Shown piece after piece: positions 7,477 through 16,248 of a stretch of 48,053 nt of DNA. This DNA comes from Deltaproteobacteria bacterium. GTDB taxonomy: Bacteria; Myxococcota_A; Polyangia; JAAYKL01. The translations under genes were made by a program, and so were the position numbers. Within the stretch, counting starts at the first letter, position 1, and every line of letters begins with the position of its first letter. The notes beneath the pieces were generated by a model. That model was not told where the DNA came from. It made no database searches and saw nothing but the letters and a program-made list of their open reading frames with translations. The stretch is from assembly GCA_029565915.1 (NCBI GenBank), contig JAKQNG010000334.1:1-48053 (forward strand), written 5' to 3'.

Positions 7477-10113
7477 ATGGCGCACAACCGGTATCTGAAA
7501 AATGCAACCCTGACGACGGTCGCGGCGACCTGCCTCTTTGCCTGCTGCGGCGTCCTGACACCCGGGTCGGCCGTCGCGTCGCCCCAGGTGGACAATCCCC
7601 CTTCCGCCGAGCGGAGACCCTCCCGGTTGCGCCGGGACAACACGGGTGCACCCGCAGCGGGCAAGACGGTCAACGAGGGAAACACGGTCACGCCGGGCCT
7701 CAATCCGCGTCCGGCAGCAACCCCGTCACCGGTGCCCGGTCAGCCGGCCGCCTTCAGAACGGCATCCCCGGCCGCTCCCGCATCCGCCGGGACGCCGACT
7801 TCCGGTGGCGCATCCGCGTGGGATCAGGTCAAGGAGCCGGCTGCCCTCGACACGAACATCGAATACCGCAAGCCGAAGCCCGGTGCGCGATTCGCCTTCA
7901 ACCTGGTGGACGCGGACCTGATTGAGCTCATTAAAATCATCGGCAACATCACGGGAAAGAGTTTCATCCTCGGCGGCAACGTGCCGAAAATCAAGGCGAC
8001 GATTTACGCGCCCACCCAGATTACGGCGGAGGAGGCCTATCACACCTTCCTCAGCGTGCTGCAGGTGAACGGGCTGACGGTCATGCCCTCGGGGCGCTAC
8101 CTGAAAATCGTTCAGGTGGGCAACTCGACGGCGCAGAAGACCCCCATCATGGAAAACGTGCCCGACAACGACCAGATCATCACGCGACTGCAGCCCGTCC
8201 GCTACGTCTCCGCGGAGGATCTGTCCAACCTGCTGGGACGGTTCAAATCCAACGAGGGCGATATCACGGTGTATGTTCCCACGAACACCCTGATCATCAC
8301 GGACTACGGCAGCTCCATCCGCCGGCTGATCAAGTTGATTGCGCTGCTGGATGTGGCGGGCACCCGTGATCAGATCTGGGTGGAGCCCATCAACTACGCC
8401 GCCGCGGAAGACCTGGCCGCCAAGATCGACGAAATCTTTGACGTGAAGAGCAGTGCCTCGCCTGCGAGCGGCGCCAAACCCAAAAAGAAAAAAAACGCTG
8501 CGGCGGATGCGAACAATCCACCGCCCCAGCCCGCCGCCGGCGGTAACGCCGAGATGGGGGATGCGGGCAGCGTGAACTACTCCAAGGTGGTGGCGGATGA
8601 GCGCACCAATTCGCTCATCATCGTGGCCTCCGAAGAAGGCTATCTGCGCATCCTCGAACTGGTCAAGGTGCTCGACGTGCCGGTGGAAGGGGAAGGGACC
8701 CTGCACGTGCGGCGGTTGCAGCACGCCAAGGCGGAGGAACTGGCCCAGACCCTGTCGGCCCTCACCAAGGGTGGACAGGCGTCCAACGCCCAGAAAGGGC
8801 AGGGCAACACGGAGCTGTTCGAAGGGGAGCTGAACATCTCCGCGGACAAGGCCACCAACTCGCTGGTCATCGTGTCGTCCCTGCGGGATTACATGAGCCT
8901 GAAGCCTGTCATCGACAAGCTCGATTCCATGCAGCGGCAGGTGTTTGTCGAAGCGGTCATCATGGAAGTGAGCCTCGATAAAAACCGGGAGGTGGGGCTC
9001 GGGCTCCACGGCGGCAACATGGTGGGCAGCGGCGATGAGCAGAGCCTCATCTACGGGATGAGCCAGCTTCCCGGCAGTCCCAACAGCCTGTTTCTCGATC
9101 CCTCTTCGCTGACGGGCCTGGCGGCCGGCGTCCGGGGACCGGATATCCCCGGCTCCGAGGACATGGTGGGCATATCCATTCCCGCTTTCGGCGTGGCCCT
9201 GCAGGCCCTGCAGCAGAATACGGACGTCAACGTGCTGTCCACGCCCCACAGCCCGGCCACCGAGAACGAGGAAGCGTCCATCACGGTGGGCGAAAACGTG
9301 CCCGTGCTGCAGGGGGTGAATTCGGGACTGGCGGCCCTGACCGGCCTGTCCGGACTCGGGTCGTCAACGGACACCGCGGCCCTGAGCGGTGCTCTCGGCG
9401 GCCGCAGCCTGTCGAGCATGATGAACTCCTACAGCCGGCAGGACGTGGGCATCACCCTGCAGATCACGCCCCACATCAACGACGACAACCAGGTACGTCT
9501 CGAAGTGGATCTGGAAATCAGCGAGGTGAAGTCCATCGACCCGAATTCGGGACCCACGATATCCAAGCAGAACGCCAAGACCACCTCCGTGGTGTCCGAC
9601 CAGCAGACCTTTGTGCTGGGCGGCCTCATTACGGACAATCAGGTGGAGACCACTACCAAGGTGCCGGTGCTGGGCGACATTCCCCTCATCGGCATGCTGT
9701 TCCGGCACAAGGCCAGCCTGACCAAGAAGCGCAACCTGATTATCTTTTTAACGCCGTACATCATCCGCACGCCGGACGACTTCCGCGAAATTTTCCAGCG
9801 CAAGATGGCGGAGCGCCGCGAATTCATCGAGCGCTACACTGCATTCGAATACCACCGCTACGATCCGCACCTGGACTGGAAGCGCACCAAGGGCGCCATC
9901 TCCGTCATCAACGAGGTGGTCGGCAGCGCCCAGAAGGACTCGGACATGCGCCGCCAGGTGGAATCCATGACGGTCCACGACCACGCGCCCAAGCGACCCA
10001 TCAATCTGTCTGCCGTAAAACCGGGGGACGATTCCGTCGTCGTCAACGAGCAGGGCGACATGGTGATCGAGCCCTCGAATCAATCCGGCGCTACCGGAGG
10101 AGACGGTGAGTAG
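7477..10113 (+). CDS. gspD: Type II secretion outer-membrane secretin GspD
   Basis: Forms the multimeric outer-membrane pore of the type II system. ATG 7477 is preferred: CTGGAG precedes it and the next residues form a signal peptide (about 38 residues, ending GSAVASPQ). A Pro/Ala-rich segment follows to about residue 120, then N0 (starting FAFNLVDADLIELI), N1, N2 and N3 ring domains and the secretin barrel with VPVLGDIPLIGMLFRHK. N2 carries an insert of about 40 residues rich in Pro and Lys (KPKKKKN). After the secretin motif about 120 residues remain, longer than usual. 878 residues in all. It opens the operon and overlaps gspE by eight bases. No gspC precedes it. Confidence 0.95.
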   Translation: MAHNRYLKNATLTTVAATCLFACCGVLTPGSAVASPQVDNPPSAERRPSRLRRDNTGAPAAGKTVNEGNTVTPGLNPRPAATPSPVPGQPAAFRTASPAAPASAGTPTSGGASAWDQVKEPAALDTNIEYRKPKPGARFAFNLVDADLIELIKIIGNITGKSFILGGNVPKIKATIYAPTQITAEEAYHTFLSVLQVNGLTVMPSGRYLKIVQVGNSTAQKTPIMENVPDNDQIITRLQPVRYVSAEDLSNLLGRFKSNEGDITVYVPTNTLIITDYGSSIRRLIKLIALLDVAGTRDQIWVEPINYAAAEDLAAKIDEIFDVKSSASPASGAKPKKKKNAAADANNPPPQPAAGGNAEMGDAGSVNYSKVVADERTNSLIIVASEEGYLRILELVKVLDVPVEGEGTLHVRRLQHAKAEELAQTLSALTKGGQASNAQKGQGNTELFEGELNISADKATNSLVIVSSLRDYMSLKPVIDKLDSMQRQVFVEAVIMEVSLDKNREVGLGLHGGNMVGSGDEQSLIYGMSQLPGSPNSLFLDPSSLTGLAAGVRGPDIPGSEDMVGISIPAFGVALQALQQNTDVNVLSTPHSPATENEEASITVGENVPVLQGVNSGLAALTGLSGLGSSTDTAALSGALGGRSLSSMMNSYSRQDVGITLQITPHINDDNQVRLEVDLEISEVKSIDPNSGPTISKQNAKTTSVVSDQQTFVLGGLITDNQVETTTKVPVLGDIPLIGMLFRHKASLTKKRNLIIFLTPYIIRTPDDFREIFQRKMAERREFIERYTAFEYHRYDPHLDWKRTKGAISVINEVVGSAQKDSDMRRQVESMTVHDHAPKRPINLSAVKPGDDSVVVNEQGDMVIEPSNQSGATGGDGE

Positions 10114-11872
10114 TTCGAGGGACAGCTTCATTGCCCGGATCCTGACGGACGCCGCCCTGCTGTCCGTCGGGGAAGCTGAGGCACTGCTGCAGGAAGCGGA
10201 CAAAAAGAAACTTCCCCTGCACGAACACCTCGTGGCGTCGGAAACCCTGAGCGCGGTGCAACTGTGGAAAGCGGTGGCCGAGCGCATGGGCCTGCCGTTT
10301 CTCGAAACCATCCGCGCCGACGAAGTGGCACCCCACCTCATTGCCGACCTGCCCATCGTGTTTGCCAAGAACAACCGGGTGCTGCCCATCTGCGAAACGC
10401 GGGACGGGGTCAGGGTGGCCTGCGCGGATCCGTTTGAGCTGGGTGCTCTGGACGCGGTGCAGGCCATCGTGGGACGTCCGGTGGAGCCCGTGGTGGTCGT
10501 GGGCGACGTCATCGTCGAAACCATCAACGCGGTGTACGAACGCTCGGGCCGGGACGAGGATCTCGAAGGGGAAGGGGCCAAAGAAGAAGAAGAACTGACG
10601 GACCTCATCGATGTGGAGGACGAGGCGCCCATCATCCGCTGGGTGAACAACCTGTTTTTCGAAGCGGTGCGACGGCGGGCCAGCGATATCCACATTGAGC
10701 CCCTCGAAAAAGAAGTGGGCGTCCGCTACCGCGTGGACGGCGTGCTGCAGAACGCGAAGACCGTGAAGAAGGCGTTTCTGCCGTCCATCATCTCGCGCGT
10801 GAAAATTCTGGCCCGGCTCAACATTGCCGAAAAGCGGCAGCCCCAGGACGGGCGCATCGGCCTCAAGATTGCCGGCAAGCCCATCGACGTGCGCGTGTCC
10901 ACGGTGCCCACCAGCCAGGGAGAGCGCGTGGTGATGCGTCTGCTCGACAAGCAGTCCGTGCTTCACGACATCACCGATCTGGGGTTCTGGTCCGACCACT
11001 ACACGTTGTTCCACAGCCTCATCCGCCGTCCCCACGGCATCATCCTGGTCACCGGGCCCACGGGTTCGGGCAAGACGACCACGCTGTACGCGGGATTGTC
11101 CCAGATCAACACGCCGGACAAGAACATCCTCACGGTGGAGGATCCAGTCGAATACGACATCGACGGCATCGGCCAGGTGCACGTGAACCCGAAAATCGAT
11201 CTCACGTTTGCCAACGGCCTGCGGGCCTTCCTGCGCCAGGATCCCGACGTGATCATGGTGGGCGAGATCCGCGACCGGGAGACCGCCGAAATCGCGGTGC
11301 AGTCGTCCCTTACGGGCCATCTCGTGCTGTCCACCATTCACACCAACGACGCGGCGGGGGCCCTGACGCGGCTGGTGGAAATGGACATCGAGCCGTTCCT
11401 GGTGGCCTCGTCCATCATCGGCATTCAGGCCCAGCGACTGGTGCGCGTGCTCTGCCCCCACTGCCGGGAGCTGTACGAACCGACCCGGGCGCAGCTCGAA
11501 GAACTGGGCGTCCAACCGGACAATCCCTATGCGCCCAAGCCGCCCCCCGCCCATCACGTATACCGGGAAGCGGAAAAGAAGCTGTCGCCCCTGAAACCCC
11601 TGCGGGACGGCCATGTGTCCCTGTACCGGGCCGTCGGTTGCGACGAATGCCTGGGCCTGGGCTACCGGGGGCGCACGGGTATTTATGAGATGCTGATGAT
11701 CACCGATGAGATCCGGGCCCACGTGCTGCGCAACGCGGATTCCAACACCATCAAGCGGACGGCCCTGTCCGAGGGAATGGTGAACCTGCGGGAGGACGGA
11801 TCGCGCAAGGTGCTGGCCGGCGTGACAACCATTGAAGAAGTGCTGCGGGTAACGCAGGACGACATGGATTAG
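10106..11872 (+). CDS. gspE: Type II secretion ATPase GspE
   Basis: Cytoplasmic hexameric ATPase that drives pseudopilus assembly through GspL and GspF. The GTG start follows GGAGGAGA and overlaps the gspD end. The N-terminal domain (to about residue 150) is of the GspE/PilB type. The catalytic core has Walker A GPTGSGKTTT near 317 and the Asp/Walker B region with VGEIRDRETAE and the His box LSTIHTNDA. A four-cysteine zinc site (CPHC near 450, CDEC near 512) and GRTGIYEML complete the family pattern. 588 residues, normal length. Confidence 0.96.
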   Translation: MSSSRDSFIARILTDAALLSVGEAEALLQEADKKKLPLHEHLVASETLSAVQLWKAVAERMGLPFLETIRADEVAPHLIADLPIVFAKNNRVLPICETRDGVRVACADPFELGALDAVQAIVGRPVEPVVVVGDVIVETINAVYERSGRDEDLEGEGAKEEEELTDLIDVEDEAPIIRWVNNLFFEAVRRRASDIHIEPLEKEVGVRYRVDGVLQNAKTVKKAFLPSIISRVKILARLNIAEKRQPQDGRIGLKIAGKPIDVRVSTVPTSQGERVVMRLLDKQSVLHDITDLGFWSDHYTLFHSLIRRPHGIILVTGPTGSGKTTTLYAGLSQINTPDKNILTVEDPVEYDIDGIGQVHVNPKIDLTFANGLRAFLRQDPDVIMVGEIRDRETAEIAVQSSLTGHLVLSTIHTNDAAGALTRLVEMDIEPFLVASSIIGIQAQRLVRVLCPHCRELYEPTRAQLEELGVQPDNPYAPKPPPAHHVYREAEKKLSPLKPLRDGHVSLYRAVGCDECLGLGYRGRTGIYEMLMITDEIRAHVLRNADSNTIKRTALSEGMVNLREDGSRKVLAGVTTIEEVLRVTQDDMD

Positions 11873-11882
11873 GGAGATCATC

Positions 11883-13100
11883 GTGCCGCTGTACCGATAT
11901 GAAGGACTGCGCCGGAGCGACGGGAAGACCGTGCGGGGCGTGCTGGACGCGGAGAGCGAAAAGGCGCTGCTGGCGGCCCTGCGGCGGGACGGCATCCTGC
12001 CGGTTTCCACAGCGGTCAAGGGGCAGGACGTGCAGCGCGGCGAAGTGGATTTCGGGCGGTACTTCAACCGCGTCAAGAAGTTTGACATCGCCCTCACCAC
12101 CCGGCAGCTGGCCACGCTGACCCGCAGCGGCGTCTCCCTGGTGGAATCCCTCACCGCGGTGATTGATCAGTGCGACAAGCCCGATTTGAAGGCCGCCATC
12201 ACCGACGTGCGCGATCAGGTGAATCAGGGCAGCAGCCTGTCGGACGCGTTTGCGCGATATCCAAAGATGTTCGACAAGCTGTTCTGCAACATGGTCAACG
12301 CGGGAGAGCAGTCGGGCACGCTGGAGCAGGTACTGGAGCGGCTGGCGGATTTCATCGAGGCCCAGGACCGGCTGAAGAACAAGGTGGTGGGCGCCATGGC
12401 CTACCCGGCCTTCATGCTGGTGGTGGGGATCATCGTCATCAACATCCTCATGGTGGTGGTGGTGCCCAAGGTGACCACGATCTTCGAGAGCTTTGACAAA
12501 CAGCTGCCGGTGTACACCCGTGCCCTGGTGGCGCTGAGCGATTTCATGGCTTCCTGGTGGTGGCTCCTGTTGATCATCGGCGTCGGTGCCGTTTATGGGT
12601 TCCGCCGCTGGAAGCACACGCCGAAGGGCGAGTTTGCCTGGCATCGATTTGTGCTCCGCTCTCCCCTGTTTGGAAAGCTGGCCATGATGGTGGCCATCTC
12701 CCGGTTTGCCAAAACCCTGTCCACGCTGCTGGCGTCCGGCGTGCCCCTGCTGACGGCCATGGACATCACCCGGGGCGTGCTGGGCAACGTGGTGCTCGAA
12801 AAAGTGGTGGTGGATGCCAGCGAGTCCATCCGGGAAGGGGAGAGCATCGCTGACCCCCTGAAGGCGTCCGGGTATTTTCCGCCGGTGGTAACCCACATGA
12901 TCGCCGTTGGCGAGCGTACCGGCCAGCTGGAGAACATGCTCGAAAACGTGTCGTCCTCCTACGATGCGCAGGTGGATGCAAAGGTGCTGGCCCTTACTTC
13001 ACTGCTGGAGCCCCTCATGATTGTCATCATGGGCATCGGCGCCGGCGGCATCGCGGCGGCCATCCTGCTGCCCCTGGTGCAGATCAACCAGTTCATATGA
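11883..13100 (+). CDS. gspF: Type II secretion inner-membrane protein GspF
   Basis: Inner-membrane platform protein. 405 residues with two GspF/PilC repeats (about 70-195 and 270-395) and three membrane segments (near 170-190, 220-240 and 370-395). Motifs TRQLATLTRSGVSLVE and GERTGQLENML match the family. GTG start with GGGAGA seven bases upstream, ten bases after gspE. Its stop overlaps the ATG of the next gene (ATGA). Confidence 0.95.
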   Translation: MPLYRYEGLRRSDGKTVRGVLDAESEKALLAALRRDGILPVSTAVKGQDVQRGEVDFGRYFNRVKKFDIALTTRQLATLTRSGVSLVESLTAVIDQCDKPDLKAAITDVRDQVNQGSSLSDAFARYPKMFDKLFCNMVNAGEQSGTLEQVLERLADFIEAQDRLKNKVVGAMAYPAFMLVVGIIVINILMVVVVPKVTTIFESFDKQLPVYTRALVALSDFMASWWWLLLIIGVGAVYGFRRWKHTPKGEFAWHRFVLRSPLFGKLAMMVAISRFAKTLSTLLASGVPLLTAMDITRGVLGNVVLEKVVVDASESIREGESIADPLKASGYFPPVVTHMIAVGERTGQLENMLENVSSSYDAQVDAKVLALTSLLEPLMIVIMGIGAGGIAAAILLPLVQINQFI

Positions 13101-13528
13101 GGCACCGCGACGACATATTGCTGCAGGGCAGGGGACATCGACGACGGCGACTGACGCCGGGAGAGCGGCGGATGCGGGCTCTGGCGGTCATTGTGGCGCT
13201 GGGATTGTTTTCGATTTTTTCGGTCCGCTGGATGGATCACGAACAGCGGGTCCAGCAGGCCCGGCTCGACGTGTCCCGCATCGCCCACGCGGTGCGCCTG
13301 TTCCGGGCCGATTTCGGGCGCTGTCCCGCGGATGTGGGTGAGCTCGTGGCGCCGCCGGACGGCAGCCCCTACCTGCCGCCCCTGCGGGATCCCTGGGGCC
13401 GGGACTATCAGCTCCAGTGTCCCTCCCGCCACGATGGCGAGGACGCGGATGTGTTTTCCAGGGGGCCCGACGGGGCCGCCACGTCAAGGGATAATGTCAA
13501 GAACATGATCGTGGATCTGACGATCTGA
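13097..13528 (+). CDS. GspG-like protein without a prepilin cleavage motif
   Basis: 143 residues. A basic N-terminus (RRRRLTPGERR) leads into one membrane segment (about 27-43), then a domain resembling the soluble part of GspG: QRVQQARLDVSRIAHAVRL, a CPADVGELV loop, DPWGRDYQLQCP and a final FSRGPDG. It lacks the Gly-Phe-Thr-Leu-Ile-Glu motif needed for prepilin peptidase processing, so it should remain a membrane-anchored protein rather than enter the pseudopilus. It is translationally coupled to gspF (ATGA) and followed 16 bases later by true gspG. Role unknown; it may have arisen by gspG duplication. Confidence 0.85.
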   Translation: MRHRDDILLQGRGHRRRRLTPGERRMRALAVIVALGLFSIFSVRWMDHEQRVQQARLDVSRIAHAVRLFRADFGRCPADVGELVAPPDGSPYLPPLRDPWGRDYQLQCPSRHDGEDADVFSRGPDGAATSRDNVKNMIVDLTI

Positions 13529-13544
13529 ACGAAAGGATTGGACG

Positions 13545-13949
13545 ATGAAACAGAACGAGACAAAACGGTTGCTGCGGCGCGCCGCGGCGGAGCGGCAGAC
13601 GGGCTTCACGCTCATCGAAATCATGATCGTGATTGTGATCATCGGCATGCTGGCCACGGGCGTGACCGTGGGCTACATGTCCCAGCTCAAGCGCTCCCGC
13701 ATGGATACGGCCCGCAACGAGGCCTGCGCCATCCGCAACGCGGTGATGATGTACATCATGCAGAACCCCGGCAAGTGCCCCACCGTGGACGACCTGAAGG
13801 CCGGCGCCTATCTGGACACCAAGATGCGCACCACCGATCCGTGGGGCAACGCCTATTCCATCGAGTGCGATGACGAGTCTCCGGATGTGTTCTCCGGTGG
13901 TCCGGAAGGGAATGAGCGGATCGCCTGCGAAGCGAAGAGCGAGGAGTAG
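13545..13949 (+). CDS. gspG: Type II secretion major pseudopilin GspG
   Basis: Main subunit of the periplasmic pseudopilus. The prepilin motif QTG-FTLIEIMIVIVIIGML gives cleavage after Gly20 and Glu at mature position 5. The C-terminal domain shows CPTVDDLKAG, TDPWGNAYSIEC and the calcium-loop end SGGPEGN. 134 residues, usual size. GAAAGGA lies eight bases upstream of the ATG. The two Cys residues in the soluble domain are shared with the preceding GspG-like protein. Confidence 0.95.
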   Translation: MKQNETKRLLRRAAAERQTGFTLIEIMIVIVIIGMLATGVTVGYMSQLKRSRMDTARNEACAIRNAVMMYIMQNPGKCPTVDDLKAGAYLDTKMRTTDPWGNAYSIECDDESPDVFSGGPEGNERIACEAKSEE

Positions 13950-13961
13950 GCGGACGGTGCG

Positions 13962-14750
13962 ATGAGACCCCGCGGATTCACCATCATCGAGCTGATGATC
14001 GTCATCGTGCTGATTGCGATCATCGTGACGGGTGCGGCCATGGGCATGGGCGCCCTGACGGGTGGAAAGCTCCAGTCGTCCGCCTGGATGATCGTGTCCG
14101 CGTCGCGGTATGCGTACTCCCGCGCCGTTTCCCGGGGCACCACCGTGCGCATGGTGCTGGATTTTGACGCGCGGACCGTGCAGTTGCAGGAAACCAGCGG
14201 CCGGGTGGTGCTGAACCGGGACGATGAGACCGGCGTGGGGTTGAACCGGGAAGAATTTGAAGACGAGTACAAGGCGGACGGGTCGGTGGAGGAGCACGGG
14301 ATGGAAGATCGATTAAAGGATATCGGGCCTTCCATCACCGGGCAGTCCCTGAGCGACGGCACCAGCCCCACCACTTTTACAGACCCGTTTCTGGCGTCCA
14401 TGCAGAGCGGTTTTGCGGGCAGCGGCAACACCCGCTACCGGGGCCCGCGGTTCGAGGTGATTGAGGGACGGAGGGGCGAAGCCCGCACCCTGCCCGGGGA
14501 CGTGGGATTCAGCAGGGTGTACAGCGAGCATGCGCCCGCGCCCATCGAAGGCGGGGGAAAGAATGCCTTCGTGTACTATTTTCCGGGCGGCACATCGGAG
14601 CTGACCTACATCCAGCTGAGCGATTTTGATGACGACCGTCCGCAGATCGCCACCGTGGTCATCCATCCCCTCACCGGGGCGGCAACGGTGTTTCACGAAG
14701 AAAAGGAACCCGACGGCTTGATGAGCGAACTGCAGGAGGCGGAGCGATGA
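13962..14750 (+). CDS. gspH: Type II secretion minor pseudopilin GspH
   Basis: The prepilin motif RG-FTIIELMIVIVLIAII lies directly at the N-terminus. It is followed by an alpha-helix and a beta-rich domain with RGTTVRMVLDFD, as in GspH. At 262 residues it is clearly longer than the usual 150-190, with an extra acidic and Gly-rich stretch around residues 85-190. It is placed between gspG and gspI as in other operons. The last codons overlap the gspI start (ATGA). Confidence 0.85.
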   Translation: MRPRGFTIIELMIVIVLIAIIVTGAAMGMGALTGGKLQSSAWMIVSASRYAYSRAVSRGTTVRMVLDFDARTVQLQETSGRVVLNRDDETGVGLNREEFEDEYKADGSVEEHGMEDRLKDIGPSITGQSLSDGTSPTTFTDPFLASMQSGFAGSGNTRYRGPRFEVIEGRRGEARTLPGDVGFSRVYSEHAPAPIEGGGKNAFVYYFPGGTSELTYIQLSDFDDDRPQIATVVIHPLTGAATVFHEEKEPDGLMSELQEAER

Positions 14751-15520
14751 GGTCGTCGCAAAGCAGGCATCGCGGCTTCACGATTATCGAAATCCTGGTG
14801 GCGATTCTGCTTCTGTCGTCGGCGCTGGTGGCCATTTTCGGCGCCCAGTTCTCCGCCGTGTCGTCGACCAACTACGCCCGCAACATCACCCAGGCCACGC
14901 AGCTGGCGCGGTGCCGGATGAGCGAGCTGGAGCTGCTGTTCATTGAAGAGGGCTTTCAGGAAGGCGATATCGTGGAGTCGGGGGAATGCTGCGAAATCAT
15001 GGAAGGAAATACCCAGACGGAGTTTTCGTGCGAATGGCACATTGAGACCGTGGAGTTTCCCGACATGTCCGCCCTGGCGGATGCCGAAGATGACGACGAG
15101 CTGGAAGACGATCCGGAGAGCCGCCTTTCGTCGATGATGGGCAGCACGGGACTGTCGACGGGCGCCGATGCCCTGGGTGGCGGCACGTCGGATCTGGCGG
15201 CCATGGGCATGGGCATGGTGACCGATCTGCTGCCCCTGGTGACGGACATGCTCGAACAGGCCATCCGGCGCGTCAGCGTAAAGGTGGTGTGGAAGGAAGG
15301 CGCCGCGGAGAAGAGTTTTGAAATTGTCCAGTACGTGACGAATCCGGCCCAGGGCGAGCTGGGGGACCTGCAGGAGGCGGGCGCGGCTCAACGGTGGATG
15401 GACGAAGTCACAGGTGGTGAGGATGCTTCAGGGGGCGGTAATGCTTCCGGGAGGGGTAATGCGGGCGGGGTCCGCAATCGGTTCGGCTTCGAGGGCATCC
15501 GGAGGAAAGCAGATCAATGA
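14747..15520 (+). CDS. gspI: Type II secretion minor pseudopilin GspI, extended
   Basis: The prepilin motif HRG-FTIIEILVAILLLSSAL and ATQLARCRMSELELL are typical of GspI, part of the pseudopilus tip with J and K. The protein is 257 residues, about twice the family norm. The extra length comes from an acidic and Met/Gly-rich insert (about 105-170, including DAEDDDELEDD) and a Gly/Ser/Asn-rich tail (about 220-250). Both ends are coupled to neighbours by ATGA overlaps. Confidence 0.88.
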   Translation: MRSSQSRHRGFTIIEILVAILLLSSALVAIFGAQFSAVSSTNYARNITQATQLARCRMSELELLFIEEGFQEGDIVESGECCEIMEGNTQTEFSCEWHIETVEFPDMSALADAEDDDELEDDPESRLSSMMGSTGLSTGADALGGGTSDLAAMGMGMVTDLLPLVTDMLEQAIRRVSVKVVWKEGAAEKSFEIVQYVTNPAQGELGDLQEAGAAQRWMDEVTGGEDASGGGNASGRGNAGGVRNRFGFEGIRRKADQ

Positions 15521-16248
15521 ACCACCGCGGTTTTACCCTGATGGAAGTCATGATCTCCCTGGCCGTGGTGGGGGTCATCGCCCTGGCGATCTGGGCGGCG
15601 ACCAGCCAGACCGCCAAGGCCCGCGATATCGTGGAAACCACCCAGGATATCCACCATCAGGTCCGCGTGGCCTTTGACATGATCAACCGCGATATCTCGT
15701 CAACATTCCTGTCGGATCACCGGGCGCCCCTGGAAGTGGCCCACGACACCATCTTTGTGGGCACGGACGGCGGCCGGGAAGACAGCCTGGATTTCGCGGC
15801 GTTTTCCCACAACCGGCGCTTCTTTGACGCAGACGAATCCGATCAGGCCGAGATTTCGTATTATCTGGCCAACGACCCCGAAGATCGCGACGTGGTGAAC
15901 CTGGTGCGCCGTGCGTCCCCCGTGCTGGACGAGAAACCCACCGAAGGCGGCCAGACCCTCATTCTGGTGCGCAACGTGTCCGCCTTTGACCTGCAGTTTT
16001 ACGACATTGAAAACAAGGAATGGAAGGACGAGTGGGACACGACCAATTTTACCGGAGAAGGTTCGAAGTTGCCCACGCAGGTGCGCATCCGGTTGTCCGT
16101 GAACGAGCGGGTGGGTCCCGGCCGGTTGAACCGACGGGATAATGAATACCGCGAAGTGGCCTACGGCACCCAGATGCCCGTGCCCATGCGGACGCCCCTG
16201 CTGCTGCCCTTCTGGATTCCGGGCATGCCCCTGGGGGTGAACGAATGA
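15517..16248 (+). CDS. gspJ: Type II secretion minor pseudopilin GspJ
   Basis: The prepilin motif HRG-FTLMEVMISLAVVGVIAL is followed by a GspJ-like domain with HHQVRVAFDMINRDIS and VAYGTQMPVPMR. 243 residues, normal for the family. It forms the tip complex with GspI and GspK. It overlaps gspI and gspK by four bases at each end. Confidence 0.9.
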   Translation: MNHRGFTLMEVMISLAVVGVIALAIWAATSQTAKARDIVETTQDIHHQVRVAFDMINRDISSTFLSDHRAPLEVAHDTIFVGTDGGREDSLDFAAFSHNRRFFDADESDQAEISYYLANDPEDRDVVNLVRRASPVLDEKPTEGGQTLILVRNVSAFDLQFYDIENKEWKDEWDTTNFTGEGSKLPTQVRIRLSVNERVGPGRLNRRDNEYREVAYGTQMPVPMRTPLLLPFWIPGMPLGVNE

